Shown here: one piece after another, positions 45,373 to 56,131 of the stretch
How the letters are laid out: each line of letters starts with the position of its first letter
Numbering within the stretch: the first letter of the stretch is position 1
DNA from: Uranotaenia lowii
Taxonomy: Eukaryota; Arthropoda; Insecta; Diptera; Culicidae
Direction of reading: 5' to 3'
Length of the DNA stretch: 64,000 nucleotides
Assembly: GCF_029784155.1 (NCBI RefSeq)
Contig: NC_073693.1
Span: 154,539,442-154,603,441 of the forward strand
Made by a program: the position numbers and the translations under genes
Notes under the pieces: generated by a model
Databases searched by the model: none
Told to the model about the DNA's origin: nothing
What the model saw: the letters and a program-made list of their open reading frames with translations, nothing else

Positions 45373-47080
45373 TGATAGAAGCACTCTCTTCAGTTCATTT
45401 TTGTTCATTGTTATATCAATTATGGTGCAGTATTTGTTATAGCAGATCATGATCTTATTTATAGGTCCATTTTGGGCATAGTTTGTTCTTTGTTTATTTA
45501 TGTAGAATAGATTCCTGTTTCTTAAATACCGAGTGGGAGAATAAAAGTTAAGTTTTTCTAAAATGTTTGCATCATTTACTCTTTGCCCAATAACATCATT
45601 TATAAAAGCTAACATTGCAAACTCACGTCGTTTATCAAGACTATCTATTTTAATTAACATACATCGAGATTCATACGAAGGTAGCTGATACGAGCTCCAA
45701 CCTAACCTGCGTAAAGCATATAATAAAAACTGTTTTTGTACTGACTCAATGCGGTCTTTATGTGTACCTTGATATGGAGCCCAGACAACACTGCAGTACT
45801 CAAGAAGGGGCCTAACATATGTTACATACAGTGTTTTGATGGTATAGGGATCATTGAATTGAAAACTAAACCTTTTTATAAACCCGAGCATATTACTTGC
45901 CTTGTAAATTATGTTATTGTAGTGTTCTACAAAGGTCAGTTCAGAATCAAGTATGACTCCTAAGTCTCTGACTTGATTGCATCTTTCAACAGATTTTTGA
46001 CCAATGGTGATGGTGTCCTGTCTTACATTTCGCTTTTTAGTAAATGAGATTGAGATGCATTTTTTTACGTTTATCTCTAGCAAGCTTTTTGTACACCATA
46101 CATAAAAATTATCAACTTCTCTTTGGAAGGATTCAATATCAGATGGTTTACGTATTTTCATGAAAAGTTTCATGTCGTCTGCATATATTAAAACATTTAA
46201 ATGATTTAAAATGTGTTCAACATCATTGACAAATAAAATAAATAGTAAAGGACCCAGATGGGATCCCTGTGGCACTCCTGATGTAACATGCACAACAGAC
46301 GACAAATTTCCTTCAAATCTTACTAGTTGCGTTCTTCCGTGCAGGTATGACTGAACCCACTTTAATAATTTATGATTGAAACCTATTCTAGATAATTTGA
46401 AAAGCAATAAAGGAATATCAACTCTATCAAATGCTTTGCTAAAATCAGTATATAATGTTTCAACATAATTCCCTTCATCTATGGCATTTATCGAGAAATT
46501 TACAAAATTTAGTAAATTGGTGGAAGTAGAACGTCCTCTAATAAAACCATGTTGTTTAGTAGTGATTGCATTTTTAACTTGAGAAAAAATGTGTTGATTA
46601 ATTATTGATTCAAATAACTTAGGGATGCAAGATAATATAGCAATTCCACGATAATTTTTAACATCTGACTTTTTGCCGGTTTTGAAAATTGGAACCAAAT
46701 ACGATTCTTTCCAAATGGGGGGTAGTATGCCGCTTTTTAAAGAGGAATTGAACAACCAAAACAAGGGTTTCACTAACTCATTTGATAATGATTTCAAAAA
46801 TATTGGCGGCAATCCATCAGGACCTGCCCCTTTAGAGGCGTCTAAGGTGTTTAAAGAATTCAAAATTTCATTGGGTGATACATTATCAACAGTGATATTT
46901 AATGAAGATTCAGGGAGATACGAGAAATAATCATAATCTCGATCCTCTTCATTACGGGTTGTGTAAACATCTTGAAAAAAATTAGCAAATAAGTTACTGA
47001 TTTCCGAAGGATTTTTGCTGATTTTGTCGTTGAACTGCATTTTTGTCGGAAAATTGCTAGACTTCTGTATATCTTTAACT
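45370..47080 (-). pseudogene. 5'-truncated non-LTR retrotransposon, RT frame intact
   Basis: A 556-codon open frame (47040 to 45370), which stays open upstream to the junction near 47080, encodes RT and the C-terminal part. Motifs in order: A-S-K-G-A-G-P-D-G-L-P near residue 70, Y-R-G-I-A-I-L near 130, Q-H-G-F-I-R-G-R-S-T near 165, D-F-S-K-A-F-D-R-V near 200, G-V-P-Q-G-S-H-L-G-P near 255, catalytic Y-A-D-D near 287, and a late R-P-L-L-E-Y-C-S-V-V-W block. The endonuclease is absent, consistent with 5' truncation during target-primed insertion. It interrupts the RT of the plus-strand LINE between Q-A-G-F and G-Q-S-V-K-T-A-V. Clade: CR1/Jockey-like. Confidence 0.8.
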
Positions 47081-47084
47081 AGGC

Positions 47085-48260
47085 CAAAGCGTGAAAACAG
47101 CAGTACTTCGGGTTTACGACTATCTTGTTTCTGCTGTGGATAAACAAAACTCTGGGGTCTTACTTTTGCTTGATTTTAGCAAGGCATTCGACACCATTTC
47201 ACACAAAAAGCTTTGCGAAAAACTAAACGAACAGTTCAACGTATCTTCCCCTGCTGTGAAGTTGATTTCGTCATACCTGACAAACAGAACACAAACAGTT
47301 TTTTGCGGCGATAAATCCTCTCGGAGCACACCTGTGACATCTGGCGTTCCGCAAGGGTCTATTCTCGGGCCTCTTCTTTTCACTTGCTACATAAACGATT
47401 TACCTAGTGTACTGCATCATTGTTCAATTCAATTGTACGCTGACGATGTTCAGCTCTACGCTGTTGACCGGAGTCAAAACTCACATGAACTGATCCGACG
47501 GGTGAATGAAGATGCCGAAAGAGTTGCTACATGGTGCTTTGGAAATGGACTTCTTGTGAATCAAAGCAAGAGCAAGGCTCTATATATTACGAAATCTAAG
47601 AGGCATGCTGCTTCTGGTGCTCTTCCTAATGTGATCATGAATGGCGAGCAAATTCTTTGGGTGAAATCGGCCAGTAACCTCGGTTACGTTTTCCATGAAA
47701 ACTTGCTATGGGATGACCTGGTCATGCAACAATGCGGTAAAGTCTACGGTTGCTTGCGCTCACTTTACACAAATACTTTTTCTGCATCAACTAATACGAA
47801 AATTCGTTTATTTAAAGCGCTGATCCTCCCACATTTTCTGTATGGAGATGTACTCCATGTTCGCCCTAGCGCTGCGACGTTACAAAGATTAAATGTTGCA
47901 TTAAATTGTTGTGTGCGGTATACCTACGGCCTAAACCGATACGATCGGGTGAGTCATCTACAAAGTAATCTTATCGGATGCCCTCTGAAAAATCTGTACG
48001 CCTATAGATCCTGTTTGTTCGTTAAAAAGCTTAGCTCAGCTCGTTACCCCCCCGCTCTATTCGAAAAGCTTACTAGTGCTCAAGGAAGCCGTTTACGAAA
48101 CTATGTTGTACCAGCCAATAGAACAGTGTTGTATGCGAACTCCCTTTTCGTCCGAGGTGTTGTGAACTACAATTCCTTACCACCTGAACTGAAGCGTTTA
48201 CAATCAGAAGCCTCTTTCAAGCGAGAATGTCTGAACTTCTGGAAACAGCACCAAAGTTAG
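47085..48260 (+). pseudogene. Non-LTR ORF2, RT catalytic and C-terminal part
   Basis: Third piece of ORF2, open to a stop at 48260. It includes L-L-D-F-S-K-A-F-D-T-I near 27, V-T-S-G-V-P-Q-G-S-I-L-G-P near 83, the catalytic Y-A-D-D-V-Q-L-Y near 117, and the thumb/C-terminal region ending F-W-K-Q-H-Q-S. It is followed by a 3' UTR of about 165 bp and the (CAAA)n tail. The catalytic core is intact but separated from the endonuclease and RT fingers by the minus-strand LINE. Confidence 0.75.
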
Positions 48261-48454
48261 CACTTTTTCTAAGTTTGTAACTAAGATAAAACCGGCATAT
48301 AAAATAGATTGTTAGATATAGGAAACCAAAATTAGTTATAGGAAACCGAAGTGAACGATAAATACAAATGTAAATCACGCAAGTAGTAATTTAAAAGAAT
48401 ATTGTATTCTTACTCTACTGGAATAATAAACAAACAAACAAACAAATAGATTCA

Positions 48455-49680
48455 TATTCAGATTCATTTGAATGTATTATAAATATGAATTCTGAATTTC
48501 TATTTGAATATTCTTTTTTACCGTTTTGAAGTATTATTTGAAGTATTATATGTAAGTTATTCAAATCAAAATGCTGATACAGAATTCGGATTAGCAAAAG
48601 ACTTCAATTCAGGATAATAATTCATGACACCCATTATTCCATCGATTTTTGTTTCCCTTGCCGAGGTTGTTTTTCATCACCCTATACTGCCGTTCTAAGC
48701 AAGAATGTCCCATGTGACTTTTGGGTCATTTTCACTTTTTTGCTGGAAACGATCTCTTTTAGTGTTAACTTTCGAATAAAAACACAAACAAGATTACTTT
48801 GTTCTGAACTTATACGAAATTTTCATCAAGGAGGTTGTCTCTATGTTGATAGTTCTACGCAAGAATGTCACACTAGAGAAAATTCTATGAAAAATGCAAA
48901 TTTTATCAAAACAATTGTCTTAAGATGAGTTCAAACTGTTGAATTTAACGTTATTTACTGAAAAGAATACTAAAATAGAGGGCAGAGGAGGAGCGAGAAG
49001 CATGAGTGTTTTATTCAGAGAAATTTTCACTAAACATTTTTCGGTAGGCACTTCTTACAGGATCCATACTCAACCATACATTTTTATAAACAAAGAGGAA
49101 CGTATTTATCAAATTACGGTTTAGCATGAGCTTTTGGGAAAAAAATAAACCACGCAAGCTTTTAAAATGATTGAAAAATTGTAGCCGTGTGACAGTTTTT
49201 CGTAGAACTAGCATCGGCATGCGTTCTGATTCTACGCAAAAGTGTCACACGGAGCAATTTTGGCTCTAATTTGCTGTTTTTTTATGTAGGAAATGTAATT
49301 TTTTTGGCAGAAAACATTGTAAAATGATTAACTTGAACTGTTCATTACGAAAAAACTGTCGGTGAATTTTTAATTTGAGAGAAAAATTGGAAATATAGCT
49401 GATATTTCAATCGCGTTTTTCTCGTTTGCATGTTTTTCCACATGGGACAATCTTGCTTAGAACGGCAGTATAGGACATCAGAAACAACCATCCAGAGTTC
49501 ATTTATTCCTACTTTACAAAGCACGCTGACCTTTCAAACATTTAATTTTTTTTACTATAGTAGAAAATTTTTAATGCTTAAAGGTTTTTTTTGTTCCTTC
49601 CTCTGTTCGAAGAATGCGGCACCTGCACGATGTTCTTGGATATACCAATGAGCCTACCTTCAGGAGTTAAAAATGGGTCA
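48455..49680 (+). repeat. Repeat copy related to 39828-40390, with nested MITE
   Basis: Shares ordered landmarks with 39828-40390 (ACCGTTTTGAAGTAT, GCCGAGGTTGTTTTT, CACGATGTTCTTGGAT, CTACCTTCAGGAGT). The MITE 48687-49468 sits inside. The plus-strand LINE lies between the two copies. Confidence 0.6.
48687..49468 (+). mobile_element. TA-target MITE with repeated TTCTACGCAAGAATGTCACA motif
   Basis: Ends CTGCCGTTCTAAGCAAGAAT and, inverted, TTGCTTAGAACGGCAG; the inverted repeat is about 30 bp and TA/TATA flanks both sides. A motif close to TTCTACGCAAGAATGTCACA occurs five times: in both termini, at about 48855 (plus), 49186-49210 (minus) and 49229 (plus). No transposase frame. Internal repeats of the terminus look like extra transposase-binding sites. 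Confidence 0.78.
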
Positions 49681-50697
49681 CTAATGTATTAAGCCGATGA
49701 CGGCGATGCGGCGAATGCGAACCAATGCGATGAACCACATTTGATGGAAATGTATGTGAATCGCGTAATGACATAGTGAAAACAATGCGAATTTGCGATC
49801 AGACGCGGCGAGCCTGTTTTGTGTTCGGTTTACCGCACGCTCCTTTAATTTAACTCCAATTTGAGAACGAACGAGGTTCAAAACATAGTTCGATTCTATG
49901 AACTAAAAGTTTTCCTCCTTGCGATGGTTCAAAACGGAGTTCGAACTGCTAACTCAAAATTGATCCCTTTTTTCCTTCGGCGAGGGATCAAAGCTGAGTT
50001 CGACACATATGAACTAAAAATTGAACTCTCTTTGTTGGACTGAAAATCACTTAGCGAGTTCACTTCGTACCGGAACAGCAACCCGAACACGACGCAAAAT
50101 TTTGTCGTTCCGGAACAATGACCGAATGACTATGAAGGAACTTCATAATGGAATGTCCACCGTGTCAGCGGAAAATTCTGTTCGTCATTGTCATCATATG
50201 GTGAGCGTTTTGGAATGTCCGGAAACTTCCGGATGTTGTTTGCTTCTCGTGGGAAGTAACATCCGGAAGTTTTCTTTGGTTGGGAGTGTCAAAACTTTCC
50301 ACTGCTCTGTAATTGCTATGCAATATACCGGAACAGGTATCAGAATGGGGGTAGGCTTAATAGCGGCACGTTATCCAAGCATACGGGAAAATTGTGCCGG
50401 AACAGTAACATCCGAGTACAAAAAATTTTAACCATCCTTTAATTCCCTGAAAATAAACAACCTTCGAATAAAAAGGATAAATTTGAGTTCGGCTGTGGAA
50501 CTTAGTATTGAGTATGCCTATCAGAACTTAGTTTTGCGATTGCCCAGTCAAACTCAAAGTTGAGGGCTGCCACTGAAGTGCTGTTTTGAACCAAAACTAC
50601 TTAATTTTAAGTTAAAAAAAAGGAGCGTTATTCAATTGACATTTTCATTTTTTGATCTAGTATTGCGTTGATTTTGTTTGGTTTTGAATTAAAAAAA
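49681..50697. other. GC-variable stretch, no gene recognised
   Basis: Contains repeated words such as GAGTTCGA (49870-50000) and TTCCGGATGTT/AACATCCGGAAG (50227-50265, a short palindrome). Open frames (50021-50431 plus) are unrecognised. Confidence 0.35.
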
Positions 50698-52154
50698 ATG
50701 AAGATCGATCACACAGAAAATTTGATAAATTGCGTGTTTGCGAAAAGGCCCTTGTGTTACAAACTACTAAGCTCTACCGGAACCGGCTCGAAGTGGAGAA
50801 GCTGTGGTGGCCACTGAGCTAGGAGGAGACACAACATGTAAGTTGAAATATTGTTTTATATTTGTGCACATCTGAACTATATATTTTTTCCAATTATAGC
50901 TGATTCGGCGAAGAAAAAGTGAAAAAATCTCCGTCACACTTTTTCGAAGGAGTTGCGGAAGATACCGGAATCTAGGTCAGAAGACGCTTCCAACTTAGAA
51001 GCGTATACCACCTGGCCTTATATGAGCCGATGGTGTTCCTTCGACATCAACTTAAACCCCGAAAGTCTGGAGGGAACCTTTCAAGAGCTTCGGGAGAATC
51101 TACGAATTCCGTTGACCATGGTTGGTCCGCACTTCACAAACCCGACAGTGCGCTGTGTAAATCGCTCCGTTATCTTCTATGATTTGTAGAGCACCACACT
51201 TCATTCCAAAATGCTCTACACTGTTTTCCGAGTACAGCCGAAGCCAAGTGCTGAGCAAAACCGGTGCCCCAATAGCAACACTACTGTGTGAGCAGGAGAA
51301 ATCCCGAAACACACAACTGAAATGCATTTTTTTCCTTCTCTTCCTACCGCAGTAGGCAAACAAACAGCACTAAACGATATTGCTTCTTCTTCTTCCTTTT
51401 CTTGTTGGGAAAATACCAATCCTACGTGAGTTGCTTTAGCGCTGCTCCCCTACACTTAATGTGATGATTTTTTTCTCTTGCTCTCACCCTGGGGAAGCGT
51501 TCTCTGCTCTTTGATTGGGTGTACGCCAGGCGTCTTAACAGAGCAGGGCAAGTGTTTCAGAACGAAAAGTTCACTGAGTTGCATTTTTCAAGCCGCTCGG
51601 GGAGAAATGGACAACCATGTCGTTGACGAAGACGATGTGGAAGACTTGGTCGAAGAAAGCTCGGAAGAAAGTGTTCCATATCCGGAAGCTTCCGGAACTT
51701 CAAAGCATACCGTTCGGAACGAGGACAGAATATCCACCAAGAGTGCGCAGCAGCAGCTAGTCGATATAGAGGCTAGAAAGCTAGAGCGTCTGGAAAAAAA
51801 GTGAACCGTAGGACGAATCCAGAAAATGAAGACGATGCGGATTTATTTCAAAGTTTGCTTCCGCATGTCCACCTCATGGAACCGGAAGACAAAATGGATA
51901 TCAGCATGGAAGTACAAGCCCTTGTAAAGAAATACGCATATGAAAAGAAAAAATCGCCACTCGTCCCAGTGCCCCACACGGAACCGGAAAACCAAAACAA
52001 ACGGAGTAAGACATCCCTTGCCGACATCTCCCCGTTGCACCAAAACACTCCAACAAGAGCCCATTCCGGAACCATTTATATGGAAGTAGAAGTTTTGAGT
52101 CAGCGCTCGGTAATCACTTCACAAACAAGCTCGAGCGTAGCTTCCAGGAAGTGA
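50698..52154 (+). pseudogene. Decayed MADF-BESS domain protein gene
   Basis: Exon 1 (50698-50837) starts with ATG and encodes the MADF start (E-N-L-I-N-C-V-F-A-K-R-P-L), then, one frame over, Y-R-N-R-L-E-V-E-K-L-W. A 62-bp intron follows (50838-50899, GTAAGT...TATAG). Exon 2 gives A-K-K-K, a TGA where families usually have Trp, then K-N-L-R-H-T-F-S-K-E-L-R-K and W-P-Y-M. Further on, 51607-51801 encodes an acidic linker and 51801-52154 (minus-one frame) a BESS motif (D-A-D-L-F-Q-S-L-L-P-H-V). MADF-BESS proteins are DNA-binding regulators expanded in insects, and MADF-like proteins also accompany PIF/Harbinger transposases. At least two lesions (a frameshift near 50755 and the TGA at 50920) indicate a pseudogene. 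Confidence 0.7.
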
Positions 52155-52229
52155 TTTTTATTTTTTTAGATTCAGATTTCGAGCACTTTTGCACCCTTCT
52201 AACACTGCGCGAAATTTTCGTGCACTTTT

Positions 52230-52515
52230 TGACACTAATCAATTTAGGCCCTCAGGATCAGAGGGGTGCAACCCCAAAATCATCAATTTTGAGTTAAGTA
52301 TAGCTAATGATTCTTCATGTTTCAATGTACATCTTGTGCTTAACTCGAAATTTTTATAATTTTTTGAACAATTTTTCGATATAATTAAAACTGCTCGAAT
52401 TTGAAAAATATATAAAAAGTAGAGCACCTTTACAACTTTGAAGCCCGTTTTTTCGAAACTAACATTTAGGCACTTGCACCCCTTTGGTCCCAAGCGCCTC
52501 AATTATGGTCCATAT
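52230..52515 (+). mobile_element. Short MITE with AGGGGTGCAA inverted ends
   Basis: The left part TTTAGGCCCTCAGGATCAGA, then GGGGTGCAAC, is inverted relative to TTGCACCCCTTTGGTCCCAA, then GCGCCTCAATT, at 52475-52506. The interior is AT-rich with no frame. About 285 bp. Confidence 0.55.
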
Positions 52516-53183
52516 TTTCTTTCTTCTCTTTCTCAATTTCACTCCCCGATTTCACTGCCAATTGCACTTCTCGAAACACTCGTTTGCCCTTCCCCGTTTC
52601 ACTGCCCGCGAGCTTGTTTTCCCAACCGGGTATCTTCAAAATCTAATCAAACTTTAGCTCAAAACACCTGCACAAACTACGCGTTCTTCCCTAGACTTCT
52701 AAAAATATGTTTTGCTCCTTCCGTCGAAAATTTACCCCTGCTAGCCACTTCGCACTAGTTAAACTCCAAAACTAAAAACATTTTTCTCGCTCACACCAAA
52801 TCGAAAAAGCACATCCGTCTCGAACGAAAGATGAATCGCTTTTCAAGTAGATACATTAATGAATGTATGCTAAAGCCTCAATGAAAAAGCAAATCGATCG
52901 GATCAAATTAGGAACTGACCAAATATAATGTGACGCAATTTTAACCTCTCTCTGCAAAAACAAGTTCTTTAACGGGTTGGAGCGCCGTGAATGTTTGGCC
53001 TATTCTCCGGGTTTTTTCTAACAGAAAACCTTTAGTTTGCGTTGAATTCCGCTAGTCTTCCCCTTGCTCTTCTGTTTTGTTGCAGCTATCTGAAGGGTCA
53101 ATCATCGTGGTTGTTTGGATCAGTGAATGAAAATGATCATTATTACATTATTATTTAAAAGTTTTAAAATACTTACCATGGAG
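52516..53183. other. Stretch without recognised gene
   Basis: 52438-52758 is open on plus but unrecognised. A splice-acceptor-like TTCTGTTTTGTTGCAG at 53070-53085 may precede an exon, but nothing confirms it. Confidence 0.3.
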
Positions 53184-53330
53184 TCACCCGAAAACAGTAG
53201 GTATAGCCAACTCGATAGCCCTGCTTTGTAGTTCCTCAGGCAGCAGTTTCTCATATCTGTCGCAGAACTTGTCCACAACGATGAGTAATTTCCCGTCGCT
53301 CCGTTTCCGACCAAGTTCGATCGTTTGCAT
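53184..53330 (-). other. Short protein-like frame, possible terminal exon
   Basis: A 48-codon minus-strand frame from ATG at 53330 to a stop at 53184 encodes a charged sequence of convincing composition (K-R-S-D-G-K-L-L-I-V-V-D-K-F, then L-P-E-E-L-Q-S-R-A-I-E-L-A-I-P). A donor-like CATGGTAAGTAT lies just downstream (53170-53180). It may be part of a host exon or of a decayed transposase. No family recognised. Confidence 0.35.
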
Positions 53331-53691
53331 ATATTTTTATAAAATATGCAAACCTTTTCCAGACTTTCATCAGAAACGTAGCTAAAATAAAGTATTTCCT
53401 ATTTATTTGACTGCTTCTGGTATGATTCCATGTTGATTTTATCGGATTTCAAGAATATTTAGTCATTTATCCAAATTGTATACCTACAGGAATATTATTA
53501 ATCATTGAATTAATTAATTATTTCAGATCATCTATTTATGCTTCTGAAATTAATTATTTGTACTGGCTCTGTATCCACGAAGATTTCTTCAAAGATCACT
53601 TCACAATAACTTTGATCGGCAAGCACCTCTTGTGTCGACAATTTGATTTTCCTCTTACAACTTTTTGCAACTTCCAACACTGATCAATTCC
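53331..53691. other. AT-rich stretch upstream of the gypsy element
   Basis: No gene or repeat recognised; it ends at the target site AGGA. Confidence 0.4.
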
Positions 53692-54151
53692 AGGATGTAG
53701 CAGTATGGATAAAATCAAATAATTTGTATTTTTTTTACTTGAACATCCCTGTGACGATAGAATGAACACCTAGCTGAAAATAGCCATCCCTGAAAAAGCC
53801 GATAATCATTCTATTTATAGAACTAATGAACCAAGAGCATAGCCGAGTAAAAGAGAAATATTTTGGAGAGTAAACAATACTCTCGACGCACCCCATCGAG
53901 AGCGTGACGTCACGGAAAAACTCTTTTTCTTCGTAAAGCGGATCTGGGTGTTTTAAAGGGATTTGGCGAAACTTTGCTAGAGATATCGCCACCAGCTGAT
54001 GCATGTCCGGGCGTTGACCCCACCAGATGATAGGTCTTATGGTTGTATTGGTAAGAATCGGGAATTAGAATCTACACCCGAGATCGGATATCAATATCTC
54101 GGGTTGATTACCAGAAAAACATATGAAAAAGAAGAGGGTTTTTCGTGAACA

Positions 54152-54179
54152 TTCGTAATCGTTCGCTAACGATTACGAA
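54152..54179. other. Perfect 12-bp hairpin in 5' LTR
   Basis: TTCGTAATCGTT, loop CGCT, AACGATTACGAA. Repeated in the 3' LTR at 61955-61982. Role unknown. Confidence 0.8.
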
Positions 54180-54815
54180 GTTCCGGTCAGGAAATTAGAT
54201 GACTGTTCTGATCTGAGGGCTGATGCAAGTACTCGATCACTTTTCCTTGGGCTGTGGAGTAGGCTGGACTGCTAGTATTTTTTATTTCGGGTCCGCATTT
54301 GTACCACAAGGTACTTTATAAAAAAAAACGTGGGTTTTAATTTTTTTATAAAAATGTCTTTTTTAAAACCTTCCCAAAATAGAGTGCGATTAAGAGTGTC
54401 CTAAGTGCGAGCAATACCGTTGGGTGATAGCTCAAAGAGCAGAACACGGTAATTTTTAATGGTTTTTTGAGTGCGTTTTTCCCTGTAACTAATGTTTGAA
54501 ACGGATCAGGTACGAAGCCCACGCGAGCCTACAAACATCATCACCACCTGGTCCAAGGAAATCCACTGCGGGTCGACGCAGACCGTTACCGCCGAAGCCA
54601 CGCATCACGGCAGCGACGCAGTTTTCCCGACAACACCCGGCGACGACCATACCAGCATCGACAGCAGCAGAAACGACGGTCTGGGGATCAACCGAAAGTT
54701 AATTGAGGTTTGATTGCCCAGCAACGTGAGTACTCAAAACCATTTCTATATCATGCGCATGATCGGAATCCCATTTTGATTCCCTTTTTGGAAATTAATC
54801 TCCCATATGAGCAAA

Positions 54816-54889
54816 TAGCTCACTCGGCTACGTTCCCAGCTGAGGACCTAGAGGGCCCGGGTTCAATTCCCCTTACGGTATATTTTTTT
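54816..54889 (+). promoter_or_regulatory. tRNA-like Pol III A and B boxes in 5' LTR
   Basis: TAGCTCACTCGG (54816-54827) fits the A box TRGCNNAGYNGG at 11 of 12 positions. GGTTCAATTCC (54860-54870) fits the B box GGTTCRANNCC. Spacing is tRNA-like (44 nt start to start) and a run of seven T follows at 54883-54889. A full cloverleaf does not fold well, so it is tRNA-derived or tRNA-like rather than a tRNA gene. The 3' LTR has the same at 62619-62692. Confidence 0.6.
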
Positions 54890-55725
54890 ATATACATAAA
54901 ATCCATGGTCCACCGATGAGGTTGGAATAACCTCCGGTGGTGTTAAAGAAAAACGCACCGTTTCCTGGTTAAGTAAAAGGAAACAAGAAAAGCACTCTCA
55001 GTTACCGACAGACAAATACCCCCATCCGGGGAAACTTTGGGAAGGTTTAGTATGCCTAGGCAGCGCTAGAGGCGCTAATGTAGAGTAGGAGAAATCTCTC
55101 AGAAGAAGCGTGTATGTAAACGGAAATTTATAAGCCCAAAACCACCCACCAAAAATGTAAACTTACACTCCCTACTAATCCAACAAACAACAAACCACCA
55201 CCAAGCAAATTAGGAAAATGTAAATAAATAATCAGTTGTTGCAACAAACGTTTTTCGAGCAAATAAACGATGTTTTTAATGAAAGGTTAAAGTTCACGTT
55301 TTTTTTTTCGGTTGTTCGGTAGTTTTTTTTGAGTAGGGTTGACTCTAGCTTATTCTTTTTCTTTTCCTTCCAACCCCTTTCCAGTTTCCGAAGCAATCCT
55401 GGGGAATTTGTTCGGGGAAAGTGGGTCCGCTGAAGATAATTCTGGAAATATAGTTTTTTCCAGTTAGTTGATATTTTTTGGCCAACCGAACAACCAGTCT
55501 TAGTTTTCGTGTATTTTTCGACCAATTAGTCTGGGATATTGTTGGATGGTCGACGGTTGAGGTCGGTAGGTTGAGTCTGATCTGGGCCAATACAATATAC
55601 ACCCACCCTATGTTGGGTCTCAAAAGCCGGGCAAGCTTTCAAAAGGTGGCTGGTCTCCTCGGAGTGGCGCTTAAATCATCCGCTAACAACCCAGATCCCA
55701 ATTCGCCCACTGCCTCCCGTTGCAG

Positions 55726-55738
55726 TGGCGCCCAACGT
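55726..55738 (+). other. Primer binding site, tRNA-Lys type
   Basis: TGGCGCCCAACGT, one base after the LTR end, is complementary to the 3' end of animal tRNA-Lys (CTT) including CCA, as in Osvaldo-like elements. This is where minus-strand DNA synthesis would start. Confidence 0.8.
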
Positions 55739-56131
55739 TTTAAAGGCACGAATAATCATAAGAGTTGGTATTTTTCTCATTTAGTTTTTTTTTCGGCTAA
55801 GGAAAATAGAATTTATTTTTCTTTTTGAACTTTTATTTTTGCATATTTTTTTTATCGTTGCCTTATTTAATACTAGCTAGTTCTTATTATTTTAAAAATA
55901 CAATTATCAGATTGTACAAACGGCTTGGGGAAATAGATCAATTTTTTTCCTTCAAATATTTTTTCCCATATTTACATTCTTTTTCATATTTTTGGCTATT
56001 TTTTTACTTTTACATATCTTTAGTTCATTCATTTCTTTAAATATACATTTTTTTTTTACACATATCCTTAAGTTTATTTTTACCATTTGCTACGTTTTTG
56101 TTAATCACAAGTTCTATTGATTTAATTAAAA
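55739..56131 (+). other. 5' leader of gypsy-type element
   Basis: AT-rich untranslated leader of about 390 bp between primer site and gag; no ORF of note. Confidence 0.6.

Larger units (their letters stand above)
41141..48445 (+). mobile_element. Full-length-type non-LTR retrotransposon with two nested insertions
   Basis: A 5' UTR (from about 41141), ORF1 and ORF2 are followed by a (CAAA)n tail at 48427-48445. A possible 9-bp duplication, ATAGATTCA, lies at 41132-41140 and 48446-48454. ORF1 has an L1-ORF1-like layout; ORF2 has endonuclease and RT. ORF2 is broken by a 780-bp MITE (43372-44151) and by minus-strand LINE material (about 44930-47080). Without those, the element is about 4.4 kb, a normal length. 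RT motif style suggests the CR1/Jockey group, not fixed further. Confidence 0.8.
53696..55724 (+). repeat. 5' LTR of gypsy-type element
   Basis: 2029 bp, TGTAGCAGTA...CCGTTGCA. It contains a perfect 12-bp hairpin (54152-54179) and a tRNA-like Pol III box pair (54816-54889). GC-rich short frames (54492-54713) are not recognised as a gene. Confidence 0.9.

Noticed and set aside
45231..46930. Plus-strand frames opposite the minus-strand LINE
   Set aside because: Shadows of the reverse transcriptase frame.
42472..48260. An intact ORF2 for the plus-strand LINE
   Set aside because: The pieces are clear but separated by two insertions; the second junction cannot be closed without a few bases missing, so the element is dead.
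54804..54889. True tRNA gene in the LTR
   Set aside because: A and B boxes fit, but the T stem has only three pairs and the acceptor and anticodon stems do not form.
54492..54919. Open frames in the gypsy LTR (repeated at 62295-62722)
   Set aside because: Present in both LTRs, short, overlapping in two frames and without a recognisable domain; probably LTR sequence only.
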